A stretch of 15,904 nucleotides of DNA, taken from NCBI GenBank assembly GCA_934098445.1, contig CAKOOW010000026.1, forward strand, positions 1-15,904. The letters run 5' to 3'. Each line of letters starts with the position of its first letter. Positions within the stretch are counted from its first letter, which is position 1. Source of the DNA: an uncultured Bacilli bacterium (GTDB taxonomy: Bacteria; Bacillota_I; Bacilli_A; RF39; UBA660). A program made the translations under genes and the position numbers. Shown in pieces: positions 1-7,895 of this stretch. The notes under the pieces were generated by a model. It was not told the DNA's origin, ran no database searches, and worked only from the letters and a program-made list of their open reading frames with translations.

Positions 1-147
1 TACTTTAATTAAAGATAAGTAATCTAAGTCTACTCTTTTCTTAATATTTTCTATGACGGCAATTAAATCTATGATAGTAGCATTTTTTAAATATTCTTGT
101 ATATCCTCGATTGGGGATTTTAAAATCCAGTCTGTAGTGTATTCCAT
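1..147 (-). CDS. Unknown protein, N-terminal 49 codons (runs off the left edge)
   Basis: An ATG at 145-147 opens a minus-strand frame of 49 codons with no stop before the window ends, so only the N-terminus is visible. A good Shine-Dalgarno sequence, AAGGAG, lies six bases upstream (154-159), and a promoter-like pair sits at 177-205. The protein begins MEYTTDWILKSP and continues as a charged, probably helical segment rich in Ile, Leu and Lys. No signal peptide, membrane segment or known motif is visible in this part. It has its own signals and is separated by a terminator from the 109-residue protein gene upstream, so it is likely a separate transcription unit. The family cannot be recognised from this fragment. 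Confidence 0.6.
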   Translation of the reverse strand, partial: MEYTTDWILKSPIEDIQEYLKNATIIDLIAVIENIKKRVDLDYLSLIKV

Positions 148-176
148 ATGCGACTCCTTACTATCTATACTTCTTA

Positions 177-205
177 ATTATCTTATAAATAAAGAAAAAA
201 AGCAA
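177..205 (-). promoter_or_regulatory. Promoter for the left-edge gene
   Basis: On the minus strand TTGCTT (200-205) and GATAAT (177-182) are 17 bases apart, a standard sigma-A layout that would start transcription near position 170, about 22 bases before the ATG. The -35 box overlaps the terminator stem of the upstream unit. This is a motif match only. Confidence 0.45.
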
Positions 206-235
206 GGGTAATTAGCAATTTTTTATTTCCTTGCT
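191..235 (-). terminator. Rho-independent terminator after the helicase operon
   Basis: On the minus strand the stem AGCAAGG/CCTTGCT (229-235 with 201-207) is followed directly by the U-rich run TTTTTTCTTT (191-200). The loop is 21 bases, rather long. It lies 25 bases after the stop of the 109-residue gene and probably ends the two-gene helicase transcript. Confidence 0.7.
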
Positions 236-260
236 CTTTAGGATATCTCAATCCCTTATA

Positions 261-590
261 TTAATAGATGTCTTCTTCTTTGAGTTCTATATTTAGACAG
301 GTATCTATTATCTTATCTAAGATAGTCATATTCTTACCGATTTTTTTTACGTAATCTGGACCAGCCTTAGTCTTAAGATAAGTTAATACTTTATCTAAGG
401 TATTCTTATCTAATTCAAATATCTCTATATAATTAATTATAATATCTTCTATAAAGTAGAAGCCTTTACTCTTTAAGAGATTATATATTTCTATAAAGTT
501 ATTTTCATCAATTGATTTTAAATAATCTAAATTATAATTACTATATAAGATATCTAAATAAGTATCATTTAAGTATTTATCAAATATCAT
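261..590 (-). CDS. Small acidic protein coupled to the helicase (unknown function)
   Basis: This 109-residue protein is encoded directly after the giant helicase: its ATG (588-590) overlaps the helicase TGA in an ATGA arrangement, which indicates translational coupling and often joint function. It is acidic and mostly helical, with Ile/Leu/Asn-rich stretches, no cysteine pairs, no membrane segment and no signal peptide. A central stretch (residues about 43-55, GFYFIEDIIINYI) is amphipathic. The C-terminal half carries a Gly-Pro-Asp turn followed by YVKKIGKN. I do not recognise a named family. Its position and a terminator behind it suggest it is the second and last gene of the helicase unit. 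It could be a partner, inhibitor or stability factor of the helicase, but that rests on context only. Confidence 0.75.
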   Translation of the reverse strand: MIFDKYLNDTYLDILYSNYNLDYLKSIDENNFIEIYNLLKSKGFYFIEDIIINYIEIFELDKNTLDKVLTYLKTKAGPDYVKKIGKNMTILDKIIDTCLNIELKEEDIY

Positions 591-3500
591 TTTTTTGTTA
601 CTCCTTTTCCATAAGTATTTATTATAGACTCTAAAGATATGCCATAGTTATCTTTGATATCAATACTACTCATACTAAATATATCTATTAGTTTACCGGT
701 ATTATCTACTAGTTCTAAGTTACTTGCTTCTAAATAGTTAATCTTACTTATTAATTCTATCTTTGATATTCTTTCAATTATTTTATCATTTATTTTTAAA
801 TCAATATTATGTTTAATACATATTTCTTGTTTATATATTTTATCTTCTATTCCTTTATTAAATTTAAAGCCTATACTTAATAAGGTTTGCATTTGGTCTA
901 TGGTTAAGTATGTACTAATAGAATATTTGCCATTTCTTAAGTTATTAATTTTTTTACCAAGTCCAATTGTTTCTACATCTTCACCATATTTATTTTTTGC
1001 TTCTTCTTTATTAGCAAAATACTCAAACTCATACTCATCATTTATTTTGGTTATTCTTACTATTTCTGCTTGCTTAATATCATTTATGTCACGGCCTGTC
1101 TTATCTTTGGTGTTTTGCATCTCTTTTAAAAGCAAGAGGTAGTCATCAAAACTTTTGGGCTCCGTTATAGGGTCTCTTTCATTTTCAAGTACAACCATTA
1201 AGCCAATATTTCTTAACCCTTCTATCTGTTCTACAGTTAAATCTTTTCCGCTACTGCTAAGTTTTCCTCTTTTAAAGTGATTAATAACTGATCCTATTCC
1301 TATTGTGTCTACATTTTCACCATATGTTTCTTTAGCTTTTTCTCTATTGTCAAAATATTCAAATTCATACTCATCATTTATTTTTGTTATTCTTACTATT
1401 TCTGCTTGCTTAATATCATTTATGTCACGGCCTGTCTTATCTTTGGTGTTTTGCATCTCTTTTAAAAGCAAGAGGTAGTCATCAAAACTTTTGGGCATAA
1501 TTATGGGGTCTCTTTCGTTTTCTGGTACAACCATCAAGCCAATATCTCTTAACTGTTTTATCTGTTCAATAGTTAAATTTTTTTGACTACTACTGCTTTT
1601 TCCTCTTTTAAAGCAATTAATAATGTGTCCTATTCCAATTGTTTTTACAGTCTTACCATATGTTTCTTCAGCTTTTTTTCTATTTTCAAAATACTCAAAC
1701 TCATACTCATCATTTATTTTGGTTATTCTTACTACTTCTTTACTTCTAATATCATTTATGTCATGCCCCGTCTTATCTTTAGCCTTTTGCATCTCCTTTA
1801 AGAGTAAGATATAATCTTCAAAACTTTTGGGCATAATTATAGGGTCTCTTTCATTTTTAAGTACAACCATTAAGCCAATATTTCTTAACCCTTCTATCTG
1901 TTCTACAGTTAAATCTTTTCCGCTACTGCTAAGTTTTCCTCTTTTAAAGTAACTAATAACTTGGCCTATTCCAATTATTTCTACATCTTCGCCATATTTA
2001 TTTTTTGCCTCTTCTCTACTATCAAAATACTCAAACTCATACTCATCATTTATTTTGGTTATTCTCACTACTTCGGAAAATTTAATACTATTTATATCAC
2101 GGCCTGTCTTATCTTTGGTGTTTTGCATCTCTTTTAAAAGCAAGAGGTAGTCATCAAAACTTTTGGGCATAATTATGGGGTCTCTTTCGTTTTCTGGTAC
2201 AACCATCAAGCCAATATCTCTTAACTGTTTTATCTGTTCAATAGTTAAATTTTTTTGACTACTACTGCTTTTTCCTCTTTTAAAGCAATTAATAATGTGT
2301 CCTATTCCAATTGTTTTTACAGTCTTACCATATGTTTCTTCAGCTTTTTTTCTATTTTCAAAATACTCAAACTCATACTCATCATTTATTTTGGTTATTC
2401 TTACTACTTCTTTACTTCTAATATCATTTATGTCATGCCCCGTCTTATCTTTAGCCTTTTGCATCTCCTTTAAGAGTAAGATATAATCTTCAAAACTTCT
2501 TGGATTCAATACAGGATCTACTTCCCAATCAAAAATGAAATGCAAAGTCTTTAATCTACTAATTTGGTCAGCATCTAAGTCTGGACTTTTTGAAGCAATA
2601 TAAGCTTTACCTTGTTTAAAAGCATAGACATAGTGTCCTATCCAAATTAAGCCCAACTCCTTATATTCCTCTTCATTTATAATAACTGTTTTACCATTTT
2701 CTTGTTTTGTTTTTATTTTCACTAATCGAAGAGTAAAATTACCGTCAGTTTCAATTACCTTTAATTTGTCAGCATCACTAATATTATTTATATCAACATC
2801 TTGATTTTTTAACATACTTAAATAATTAAACATCTTATCGAAAGTAGACTCAGGCGATGCTAACTCATCTATTTCTTCTTTTGAATCAACAAAATCACGG
2901 AAGGAACTTTCGACTTGTAAAAATCCTTGTAAGAATTTTTCTTCATCATCTTCTGATTCTTTTTCTTTTCTTTGTCTGGTTGGCTCATCTATTTTAATAT
3001 TCCATAAGTCGATTTGGGAACCTAATCTTAAGATTTCTTGAATTACTCTTCTGCTTTTAACGCTATCCAATTCTTCAGAATTATTAAAATATTTAATATA
3101 GCGATATAAAATTACATCTAACTTTAGACCATAATTCTTTTCTTCTAAAATACTACTGTTCTTATTGGGAATTTTACCACCATTATCAGTTATCCAAGCT
3201 ATAATAATTTTCAAATCTTCTAAATCATTTATTGGCGATTGATTTCTTTTTAAGTTAACGGTATTTATGTTATTAACTAAGTCCATTACTATTGGACGTT
3301 CTTCTTCGGTAAATATATGACCGTCGGGATAAGAATGAATACATCTGCCTATTTGCTGATAGAATAGTATTCTTGAATCAACACTTAATGGACGTAACCA
3401 GACAATCCCTTTGACGCCTTTTAAGTGCGCACCTTCATTTAATTTATCCATAACAAATAACAACTTTGGTTTACCGTTAGTTTCTTTATTAAATTCGGCT

Positions 3501-6373
3501 AATTCGGCTTTATTTTTACTATTACTATAGTAACTTAGAAGCGAGTTTGTATCAACCATATCAGAAGTCTGGGCTTCTATTCTTGCTTTTAGAGTTTTTT
3601 TATCCAGTTTTTCCCAATCTTGGTGTCTAGCAATCACACTTACCATAGTACTGTTGAAAGTATTTAAAGCAGCTGGTTTGTGTTTAATTTTAACCATATC
3701 TAGTAACATAATGTTATCTTGTTCTTTATTTAAGAAGTCTTTATCTTCACTAGATAGTTCTTGTTTCGCAATGATTTTATTATAGATAGATAATAACTTA
3801 TCACCATGTATCTTCATATACTCATTAGAATATAAATACTGTCTAATTAAAATAGTATAATCTTCCATTATCAAAACAGCCTGTTGTTTGCTTATTTTAC
3901 TGCCATCTTCACTATTATAATAAGTACCATCTTTTTTGCGACCAACCGGTAAGAAGACAACATATTTACCATCTGGGCTTAAATTATCGCCAAGAATTTT
4001 TTCAATACCACTACTTTGTTCAACTTTTCGGCATAATTGTTCATATTTAGAGAAGGCTTTGGCTTTTTTCTCTGGATTATCAATTACCAATATTCGTTCA
4101 TACATCTCATCTAAAGTGCCATCACTTTTATAAACGTAAAGAGGATTTACAAATTTAGGATTAGGTAAAAGGCCAGCTTTGATGGCTGATTCTAAAGTTT
4201 CATTAATGGCTAAATGGTTATTTAATTCTATTTCTTCATCGGTATAGCCAAAATATCTTGCCCAGTAAACAGCCATATCTTTATCATCACGGTCACGCTC
4301 AGGTGTAGCAGTTAAACCAAGGACTTTTACTTTTTCCTTATCTTGATTTGCCATTAATTCATTAACAAACTTTGACCATTCGGGGGCCCCGCTTCGATGA
4401 AGTTCATCTAAGATAATAAAATCATATTTATCATTATATTTATCTTTTAACTTATTAGTTTTTTTATCTTTTAAATCTTGATAAGTAGTTAGAGTTAAAT
4501 TAGGAAACAAAGTATGATAATCCGTATAACCAAAGAACTCATAAATATAATCTTCAATCTGATTTAAAATTATATCATTGGGAGCAATATAAAGCATTTT
4601 AGCATCTTTACGGTCTAACATTTCCGATAAGGCTAGAAAACTTTTACCGGAACCAGTAGGCATAACTGCGGTAGCAAAGTTCTTTTTAGCTAAGATTTTA
4701 TTAGTATTAACATAAGCAGTTCTTTGCAGTTTTCTTAACGGTAACTTATATTCTGTTACATTATTATAACCAATATAATCTTTTAATTGGTCTAAGATAA
4801 TACTAGAATCACTAGTAAACTCTTTGCGTTTCGCTATTAAAGAGGCAAACATTGAAGTGGCAATCGAACCATCATCACTTAAAGTTTTTACCTTCTCATA
4901 ATAATCCATAAAATTATGACTTACTAAGGCATTAACTATTTTTTCTCTCTGACTTTTACTAAAATTAGTCTTAAGATTTAAAGACTCTAAGTCAATCGCA
5001 TCAATTAAACCATTGGCATACCATTCTTCTTTATTTTGAGGCTTTAATTCTTTATCACTTATATATTTAGAAAACAAGGTATTAAAAGCATTTGTGGGAT
5101 TAGTAAATAAATTATACATATCTTGAATTTGTAAATTATTAACATAATCATAAAGACTTTGATAATTTTTAGGTAAATATAAAGCCACCGTATCACTTAC
5201 TTTCAGGGCATGATTACCACTTCTAGCCATGATAGTGGGTTCAATACCTAAATAATTATCTAAAATACTTTGTAAAGCATTATGATACTTAGGATTATTA
5301 CCAAGTATTTGATTTAATAAATTAACAGAGTAAAAACTTCTTAACTTTGCTTTTACTAAATACATCGAGTTTAAATACAACTCTTTAGCTTCTTTATAAG
5401 AGATTTTACCTTCAGTTAAATTATATAAGTTATCTAAACTTAGGTTTAAGTTTTCCGGATTAAAATAACTATAATCTACTTCTTTCGTACTTTGTCTTAT
5501 TTCATCTAAATGAGTAATCAAGTAACTTTTTATTTCCTTAATTTCTTCTGTTTCCGGTACTTGTTGGATAAGAGCCATTATCTCAACCAAAGAAGTTGGC
5601 ATTTCCACAATTTTTTCTTGGGGTACTTCTTTATAATGCTCAAGTTCCCGCGAAGAAAAAGCTGAACCCATCGTTTGAATAACAAAACGATTAGTTTTAC
5701 CCTTGACAACTTCAAAATCAAGGACATCTAAAAGCATAACTAATTTATCTTTAGCTAGATTCTCAGTATCGCTATAACCCTCATAAGGCTTACTTTTAAT
5801 AAAATCTAGACCATTTTGAAATTCATCATTAGTCTTATCAACATATTCTTCTGGTAAAGTTTTCTTAAGACTCTCTAATTGTTCTTTAGTAGTTATATTA
5901 TCTAAAGAACTTATATAATATTTTTGAAGATCAGTTAAATCGGCTTGATGCTCTTCAATATAGGCATTAACTCTTTTTAAAATCTCTTCATAAATATACT
6001 TACCGGCATTAAAAGTAGTATATCCTAGTTCTCTTTTTGGTACTTTTACAATTACATACTTATCTTCATAGTCACTTCTACCATAAGTTAAACACACATT
6101 AGCATCACTACTTAAAGAGATACAATTGGTATCTTTATCATAATGAGTTTTAACATGATTAATCATTTCTTCTAAAGTAAGTTCTGATTCTTCATTATAT
6201 CTATCTTTATGATTATAAAAAGTACTGTCAGTAACTATTTTCCTGATATGACCAGCTTCATCTAAAATAGATTTATCCCTAATACCAGCCATATCTCTTT
6301 TATTTAAAGCTCTAAAAAAGTAATAATAATTAGTATCTTGATAACAATTAGTTATATTAAATAATTCATCCAT
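587..6373 (-). CDS. Giant SF2 helicase with ART-like N-terminus and C-terminal repeat array
   Basis: This 1928-residue protein has three parts. Residues 1-260 resemble enterotoxin-type ADP-ribosyltransferases: FFRAL with R21, CISLSSD (84-90) as the STS-like strand, YVIVKV (106-111), and SSRELEHY with E243/E245 before VPQEKI. Residues about 545-1015 form an SF2 helicase core: Walker A MPTGSGKS (571-578), motif Ia around LYIAPND, Walker B ILDELH (654-659), motif III GLTATPERD, motif V NEGAH (979-983) and motif VI QQIGRCIH (1006-1013), where the usual last Arg is His. Residues 1174 to about 1845 are six tandem repeats, the last five resembling helicase-associated or NUMOD-type DNA-binding modules. 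The ATG at 6373 has AAGGAT seven bases upstream. The helicase call is firm. The ART call rests on motif spacing only. A role in DNA remodelling or defence is inference. The gene takes the place where rplU follows spoIVFB in B. subtilis. Confidence 0.92.
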   Translation of the reverse strand: MDELFNITNCYQDTNYYYFFRALNKRDMAGIRDKSILDEAGHIRKIVTDSTFYNHKDRYNEESELTLEEMINHVKTHYDKDTNCISLSSDANVCLTYGRSDYEDKYVIVKVPKRELGYTTFNAGKYIYEEILKRVNAYIEEHQADLTDLQKYYISSLDNITTKEQLESLKKTLPEEYVDKTNDEFQNGLDFIKSKPYEGYSDTENLAKDKLVMLLDVLDFEVVKGKTNRFVIQTMGSAFSSRELEHYKEVPQEKIVEMPTSLVEIMALIQQVPETEEIKEIKSYLITHLDEIRQSTKEVDYSYFNPENLNLSLDNLYNLTEGKISYKEAKELYLNSMYLVKAKLRSFYSVNLLNQILGNNPKYHNALQSILDNYLGIEPTIMARSGNHALKVSDTVALYLPKNYQSLYDYVNNLQIQDMYNLFTNPTNAFNTLFSKYISDKELKPQNKEEWYANGLIDAIDLESLNLKTNFSKSQREKIVNALVSHNFMDYYEKVKTLSDDGSIATSMFASLIAKRKEFTSDSSIILDQLKDYIGYNNVTEYKLPLRKLQRTAYVNTNKILAKKNFATAVMPTGSGKSFLALSEMLDRKDAKMLYIAPNDIILNQIEDYIYEFFGYTDYHTLFPNLTLTTYQDLKDKKTNKLKDKYNDKYDFIILDELHRSGAPEWSKFVNELMANQDKEKVKVLGLTATPERDRDDKDMAVYWARYFGYTDEEIELNNHLAINETLESAIKAGLLPNPKFVNPLYVYKSDGTLDEMYERILVIDNPEKKAKAFSKYEQLCRKVEQSSGIEKILGDNLSPDGKYVVFLPVGRKKDGTYYNSEDGSKISKQQAVLIMEDYTILIRQYLYSNEYMKIHGDKLLSIYNKIIAKQELSSEDKDFLNKEQDNIMLLDMVKIKHKPAALNTFNSTMVSVIARHQDWEKLDKKTLKARIEAQTSDMVDTNSLLSYYSNSKNKAELAEFNKETNGKPKLLFVMDKLNEGAHLKGVKGIVWLRPLSVDSRILFYQQIGRCIHSYPDGHIFTEEERPIVMDLVNNINTVNLKRNQSPINDLEDLKIIIAWITDNGGKIPNKNSSILEEKNYGLKLDVILYRYIKYFNNSEELDSVKSRRVIQEILRLGSQIDLWNIKIDEPTRQRKEKESEDDEEKFLQGFLQVESSFRDFVDSKEEIDELASPESTFDKMFNYLSMLKNQDVDINNISDADKLKVIETDGNFTLRLVKIKTKQENGKTVIINEEEYKELGLIWIGHYVYAFKQGKAYIASKSPDLDADQISRLKTLHFIFDWEVDPVLNPRSFEDYILLLKEMQKAKDKTGHDINDIRSKEVVRITKINDEYEFEYFENRKKAEETYGKTVKTIGIGHIINCFKRGKSSSSQKNLTIEQIKQLRDIGLMVVPENERDPIIMPKSFDDYLLLLKEMQNTKDKTGRDINSIKFSEVVRITKINDEYEFEYFDSREEAKNKYGEDVEIIGIGQVISYFKRGKLSSSGKDLTVEQIEGLRNIGLMVVLKNERDPIIMPKSFEDYILLLKEMQKAKDKTGHDINDIRSKEVVRITKINDEYEFEYFENRKKAEETYGKTVKTIGIGHIINCFKRGKSSSSQKNLTIEQIKQLRDIGLMVVPENERDPIIMPKSFDDYLLLLKEMQNTKDKTGRDINDIKQAEIVRITKINDEYEFEYFDNREKAKETYGENVDTIGIGSVINHFKRGKLSSSGKDLTVEQIEGLRNIGLMVVLENERDPITEPKSFDDYLLLLKEMQNTKDKTGRDINDIKQAEIVRITKINDEYEFEYFANKEEAKNKYGEDVETIGLGKKINNLRNGKYSISTYLTIDQMQTLLSIGFKFNKGIEDKIYKQEICIKHNIDLKINDKIIERISKIELISKINYLEASNLELVDNTGKLIDIFSMSSIDIKDNYGISLESIINTYGKGVTKK
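850..2854 (-). repeat. Six tandem ~336-bp coding repeats (112-residue units)
   Basis: Inside the helicase gene the C-terminal region repeats with a 112-residue (336-bp) period. Unit starts read on the minus strand are 2854 (divergent, 117 residues), 2503, 2167, 1831, 1495 and 1159. Each unit has a helix of type SF(D/E)DY(I/L)LLLKEMQ, a strand block VRITKINDEYEFEYF, a helical block ending in IGIG, a variable helix, FKRGK, and a closing LT(I/V)EQI..LR.IGL. The last half resembles the G-K-L-(T/S)-x-E-Q-I-x-x-L-x-x-I-G pattern of helicase-associated domains. Units 1 and 3 are identical in protein except one residue (PRSF/PKSF). Confidence 0.95.
1425..2498 (-). repeat. Exact ~402-bp direct repeat within the array, 672-bp offset
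   Basis: Positions 2097-2498 and 1425-1826 read identically over about 402 bp, offset by exactly two units (672 bp). The identity stops abruptly on both sides (2096 a versus 1424 g; 2499 c versus 1827 t). A further ~120 bp is almost identical at the same offset (about 1840-1960 versus 1168-1288). Units 4 and 5 share about 110 bp at a 336-bp offset (about 1051-1160 versus 1387-1496). This shows recent duplication or gene conversion in two-unit blocks. Confidence 0.9.
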
Positions 6374-6394
6374 AATATCAATCCTTACTATTAA

Positions 6395-6423
6395 ATAGTA
6401 CCATAATTAAGCGAAAAGAAAAA
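6395..6423 (-). promoter_or_regulatory. Possible promoter of the helicase unit
   Basis: On the minus strand TACTAT (6395-6400) is preceded by TGG, giving an extended -10 (TGGTACTAT). The -35 region 17 bases upstream is only a T-rich TTTTTC. The predicted start near 6388 leaves a short leader of about 14 bases that still includes AAGGAT. It lies behind the terminator of the preceding operon, so some promoter is expected here. Confidence 0.35.
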
Positions 6424-6450
6424 GACTACTTAAACATAATATTAATAGTC
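6412..6450 (-). terminator. Terminator of the spoIIB-radC-mreCD-spoIVFAB operon
   Basis: On the minus strand GACTA (6446-6450) pairs with TAGTC (6424-6428), extended by two weaker pairs, and is followed by TTTTTCTTTT (6414-6423). It sits 10 bases after the spoIVFB stop codon. The stem is short, so efficiency is uncertain. Confidence 0.6.
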
Positions 6451-6459
6451 AAAAACATC

Positions 6460-7209
6460 TTAAATATAATTATGATAATAATTTTTTAGATACTTCTTTT
6501 CACTTTGATAATTAAAGTAATAATACTTATTAAGTCCCAGATAGTAAGGACTATAATAAGACTTATAAACTATTTTATGATAAGGAACATCATAGATAAT
6601 TCTTTCTAAGATAAATTTATTCTTATAATATTTATAATCTTTTAAATATATATATATCTTATAGACTAGGAAACTAATCACAAAGATACTATTAATCTTA
6701 AGATTAAAACTAACTATAATAAATATTATTAAACTTCCTAGAGATATCATAATACTTAGGATATTACTTTTTAAATAAGGTATCCAAATATTTAAGATAC
6801 TACTTAAGATTAAATAACCATCTAAAGGAAATATAGGTAACAGATTAAATAATAAAATACTAAGATTAAGTTTCATAAAGAGATAATAAGTATAAGAATT
6901 AATATAACTTAGGGATAATAAAGTCTTAAAGATAGGTATTAGAAGTATCTGATTCATAATACCTCCTAGACTAATAAGTAATTCTCTTAGAGGAGGATAA
7001 TTTATTAGTTTATGAGTAGTTATAACTCCACCAAAGGGATAGATAGTTATTTTATCGATAGAGACTTTAAAAATTCTTAAGAAGAAAATATGTCCCATCT
7101 CATGAATAATAATAATTAAAAAACTTAGGATTACTTGTTTATAAGAACCTCCTAAACAGAGAAGAAAATAGATAAGAATAGTAGATATATCAAGACTTAT
7201 AAGTTTCAT
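6460..7209 (-). CDS. spoIVFB: SpoIVFB-like site-2 (M50) intramembrane metalloprotease
   Basis: A polytopic membrane protein with the zinc protease motif HEMGH (H36, E37, H40 in the numbering used here) inside a hydrophobic segment, and the second metal-ligand motif NLLPIFPLDG (122-131, Asp130). In B. subtilis the homologous enzyme sits in the membrane around the forespore and cleaves pro-sigma-K in the mother cell. Its place directly after a SpoIVFA-like gene supports the same role. I chose the ATG at 7209 (MKLISLDIST, 249 residues). The frame stays open to an in-frame ATG at 7227 and a TTG at 7236. None has a clear Shine-Dalgarno, and all overlap the end of spoIVFA (20 bases for the chosen start), so translation is probably coupled. 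The C-terminus is basic and Tyr-rich, without the CBS domain found in some M50 relatives. Function is assigned by motif and synteny. Confidence 0.88.
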   Translation of the reverse strand: MKLISLDISTILIYFLLCLGGSYKQVILSFLIIIIHEMGHIFFLRIFKVSIDKITIYPFGGVITTHKLINYPPLRELLISLGGIMNQILLIPIFKTLLSLSYINSYTYYLFMKLNLSILLFNLLPIFPLDGYLILSSILNIWIPYLKSNILSIMISLGSLIIFIIVSFNLKINSIFVISFLVYKIYIYLKDYKYYKNKFILERIIYDVPYHKIVYKSYYSPYYLGLNKYYYFNYQSEKKYLKNYYHNYI

Positions 7210-7876
7210 AAGAAATATAAGTTCCATTATTATCAATTGTTAAATACATATAATTAGATAAAGTTGGTCCTAGAGGTGTATTAGCATCTATATAATCATA
7301 AAGATTTAGATTATCTAAGTTAATATTTGAATACCAGATATCTATTCCATCTACTCCTTGGATGATACAAGTAGGTCCCAATGTGTCTTTATCTCCTAAG
7401 AAGACAATAATTCCACTGGTAATAGTAGGTATAAGATAATTTTCTTCCGTAGTTATTTTAGTTCCATTTAAATAGGGACTACCGTCTAGATAAGAGAATG
7501 TATTATTCATAACGGTTTTAGTAGGTTCGGGAATAGTATAATCAGGCAGAATATTTCCCAAGTATTTATTATATAGATTATTAAATTTTGTAAAGTTAAG
7601 TTGTTTCGTTAAGACTTCTTCCGTATAGAAATTCTTAATATCTTGATTACTCTTAATTAAAATGATACTTAAAAGTAAAAAGATAATACTAAGTAATAGT
7701 TTAGTTAAAGTATTACTTAGATATTTTCTAATCTCAGGTTTTAAATGGTATCTTTTGGAAGTTTTCTTTTCGATGGAGGAAGATTCTTCAAAAGAAAGAT
7801 TATCATCATTAGAAATATAATATGTATAGGAATGTTTATGTTTATTAGAAAGATATGTTAGAATTTCTGGACTCAT
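7190..7876 (-). CDS. spoIVFA: SpoIVFA-like inhibitor/scaffold of SpoIVFB with degenerate LytM domain
   Basis: The 228-residue protein has a charged cytoplasmic head (1-55), one membrane segment (about 57-76) and an extracytoplasmic C-terminal domain (about 150-215). That domain has the fold pattern of M23/LytM peptidases: SGIIVFLGDK, a VDGIDIWYSNI strand and YDYIDANTPLGPT. The catalytic histidines are absent, as is typical for SpoIVFA. In B. subtilis SpoIVFA holds SpoIVFB inactive in the outer forespore membrane until a forespore signal protease cleaves it. The ATG at 7876 is preceded by GGTGAT, matching the extended anti-Shine-Dalgarno. It is followed immediately by the protease gene, the conserved pair order. 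Sequence similarity to any named SpoIVFA could not be computed here. The call rests on domain layout and position. Confidence 0.82.
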   Translation of the reverse strand: MSPEILTYLSNKHKHSYTYYISNDDNLSFEESSSIEKKTSKRYHLKPEIRKYLSNTLTKLLLSIIFLLLSIILIKSNQDIKNFYTEEVLTKQLNFTKFNNLYNKYLGNILPDYTIPEPTKTVMNNTFSYLDGSPYLNGTKITTEENYLIPTITSGIIVFLGDKDTLGPTCIIQGVDGIDIWYSNINLDNLNLYDYIDANTPLGPTLSNYMYLTIDNNGTYISYETYKS

Positions 7877-7895
7877 TAGTTATCACCATTAAAGT

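Noticed and set aside
900..2486. Plus-strand reading frames opposite the repeat array, two of them occurring twice
   Set aside because: They are antisense to the helicase repeats, recur only because the repeats recur, lack ribosome sites and have biased hydrophobic compositions typical of antisense frames.
850..2503. Regular direct repeats as a possible CRISPR or satellite array
   Set aside because: The repeats are 336 bp, keep one long reading frame and preserve codon structure; there are no short repeats with unique spacers.
3936..4133. Plus-strand frame of 65 codons inside the helicase gene
   Set aside because: It is antisense to conserved helicase sequence and has no ribosome site.
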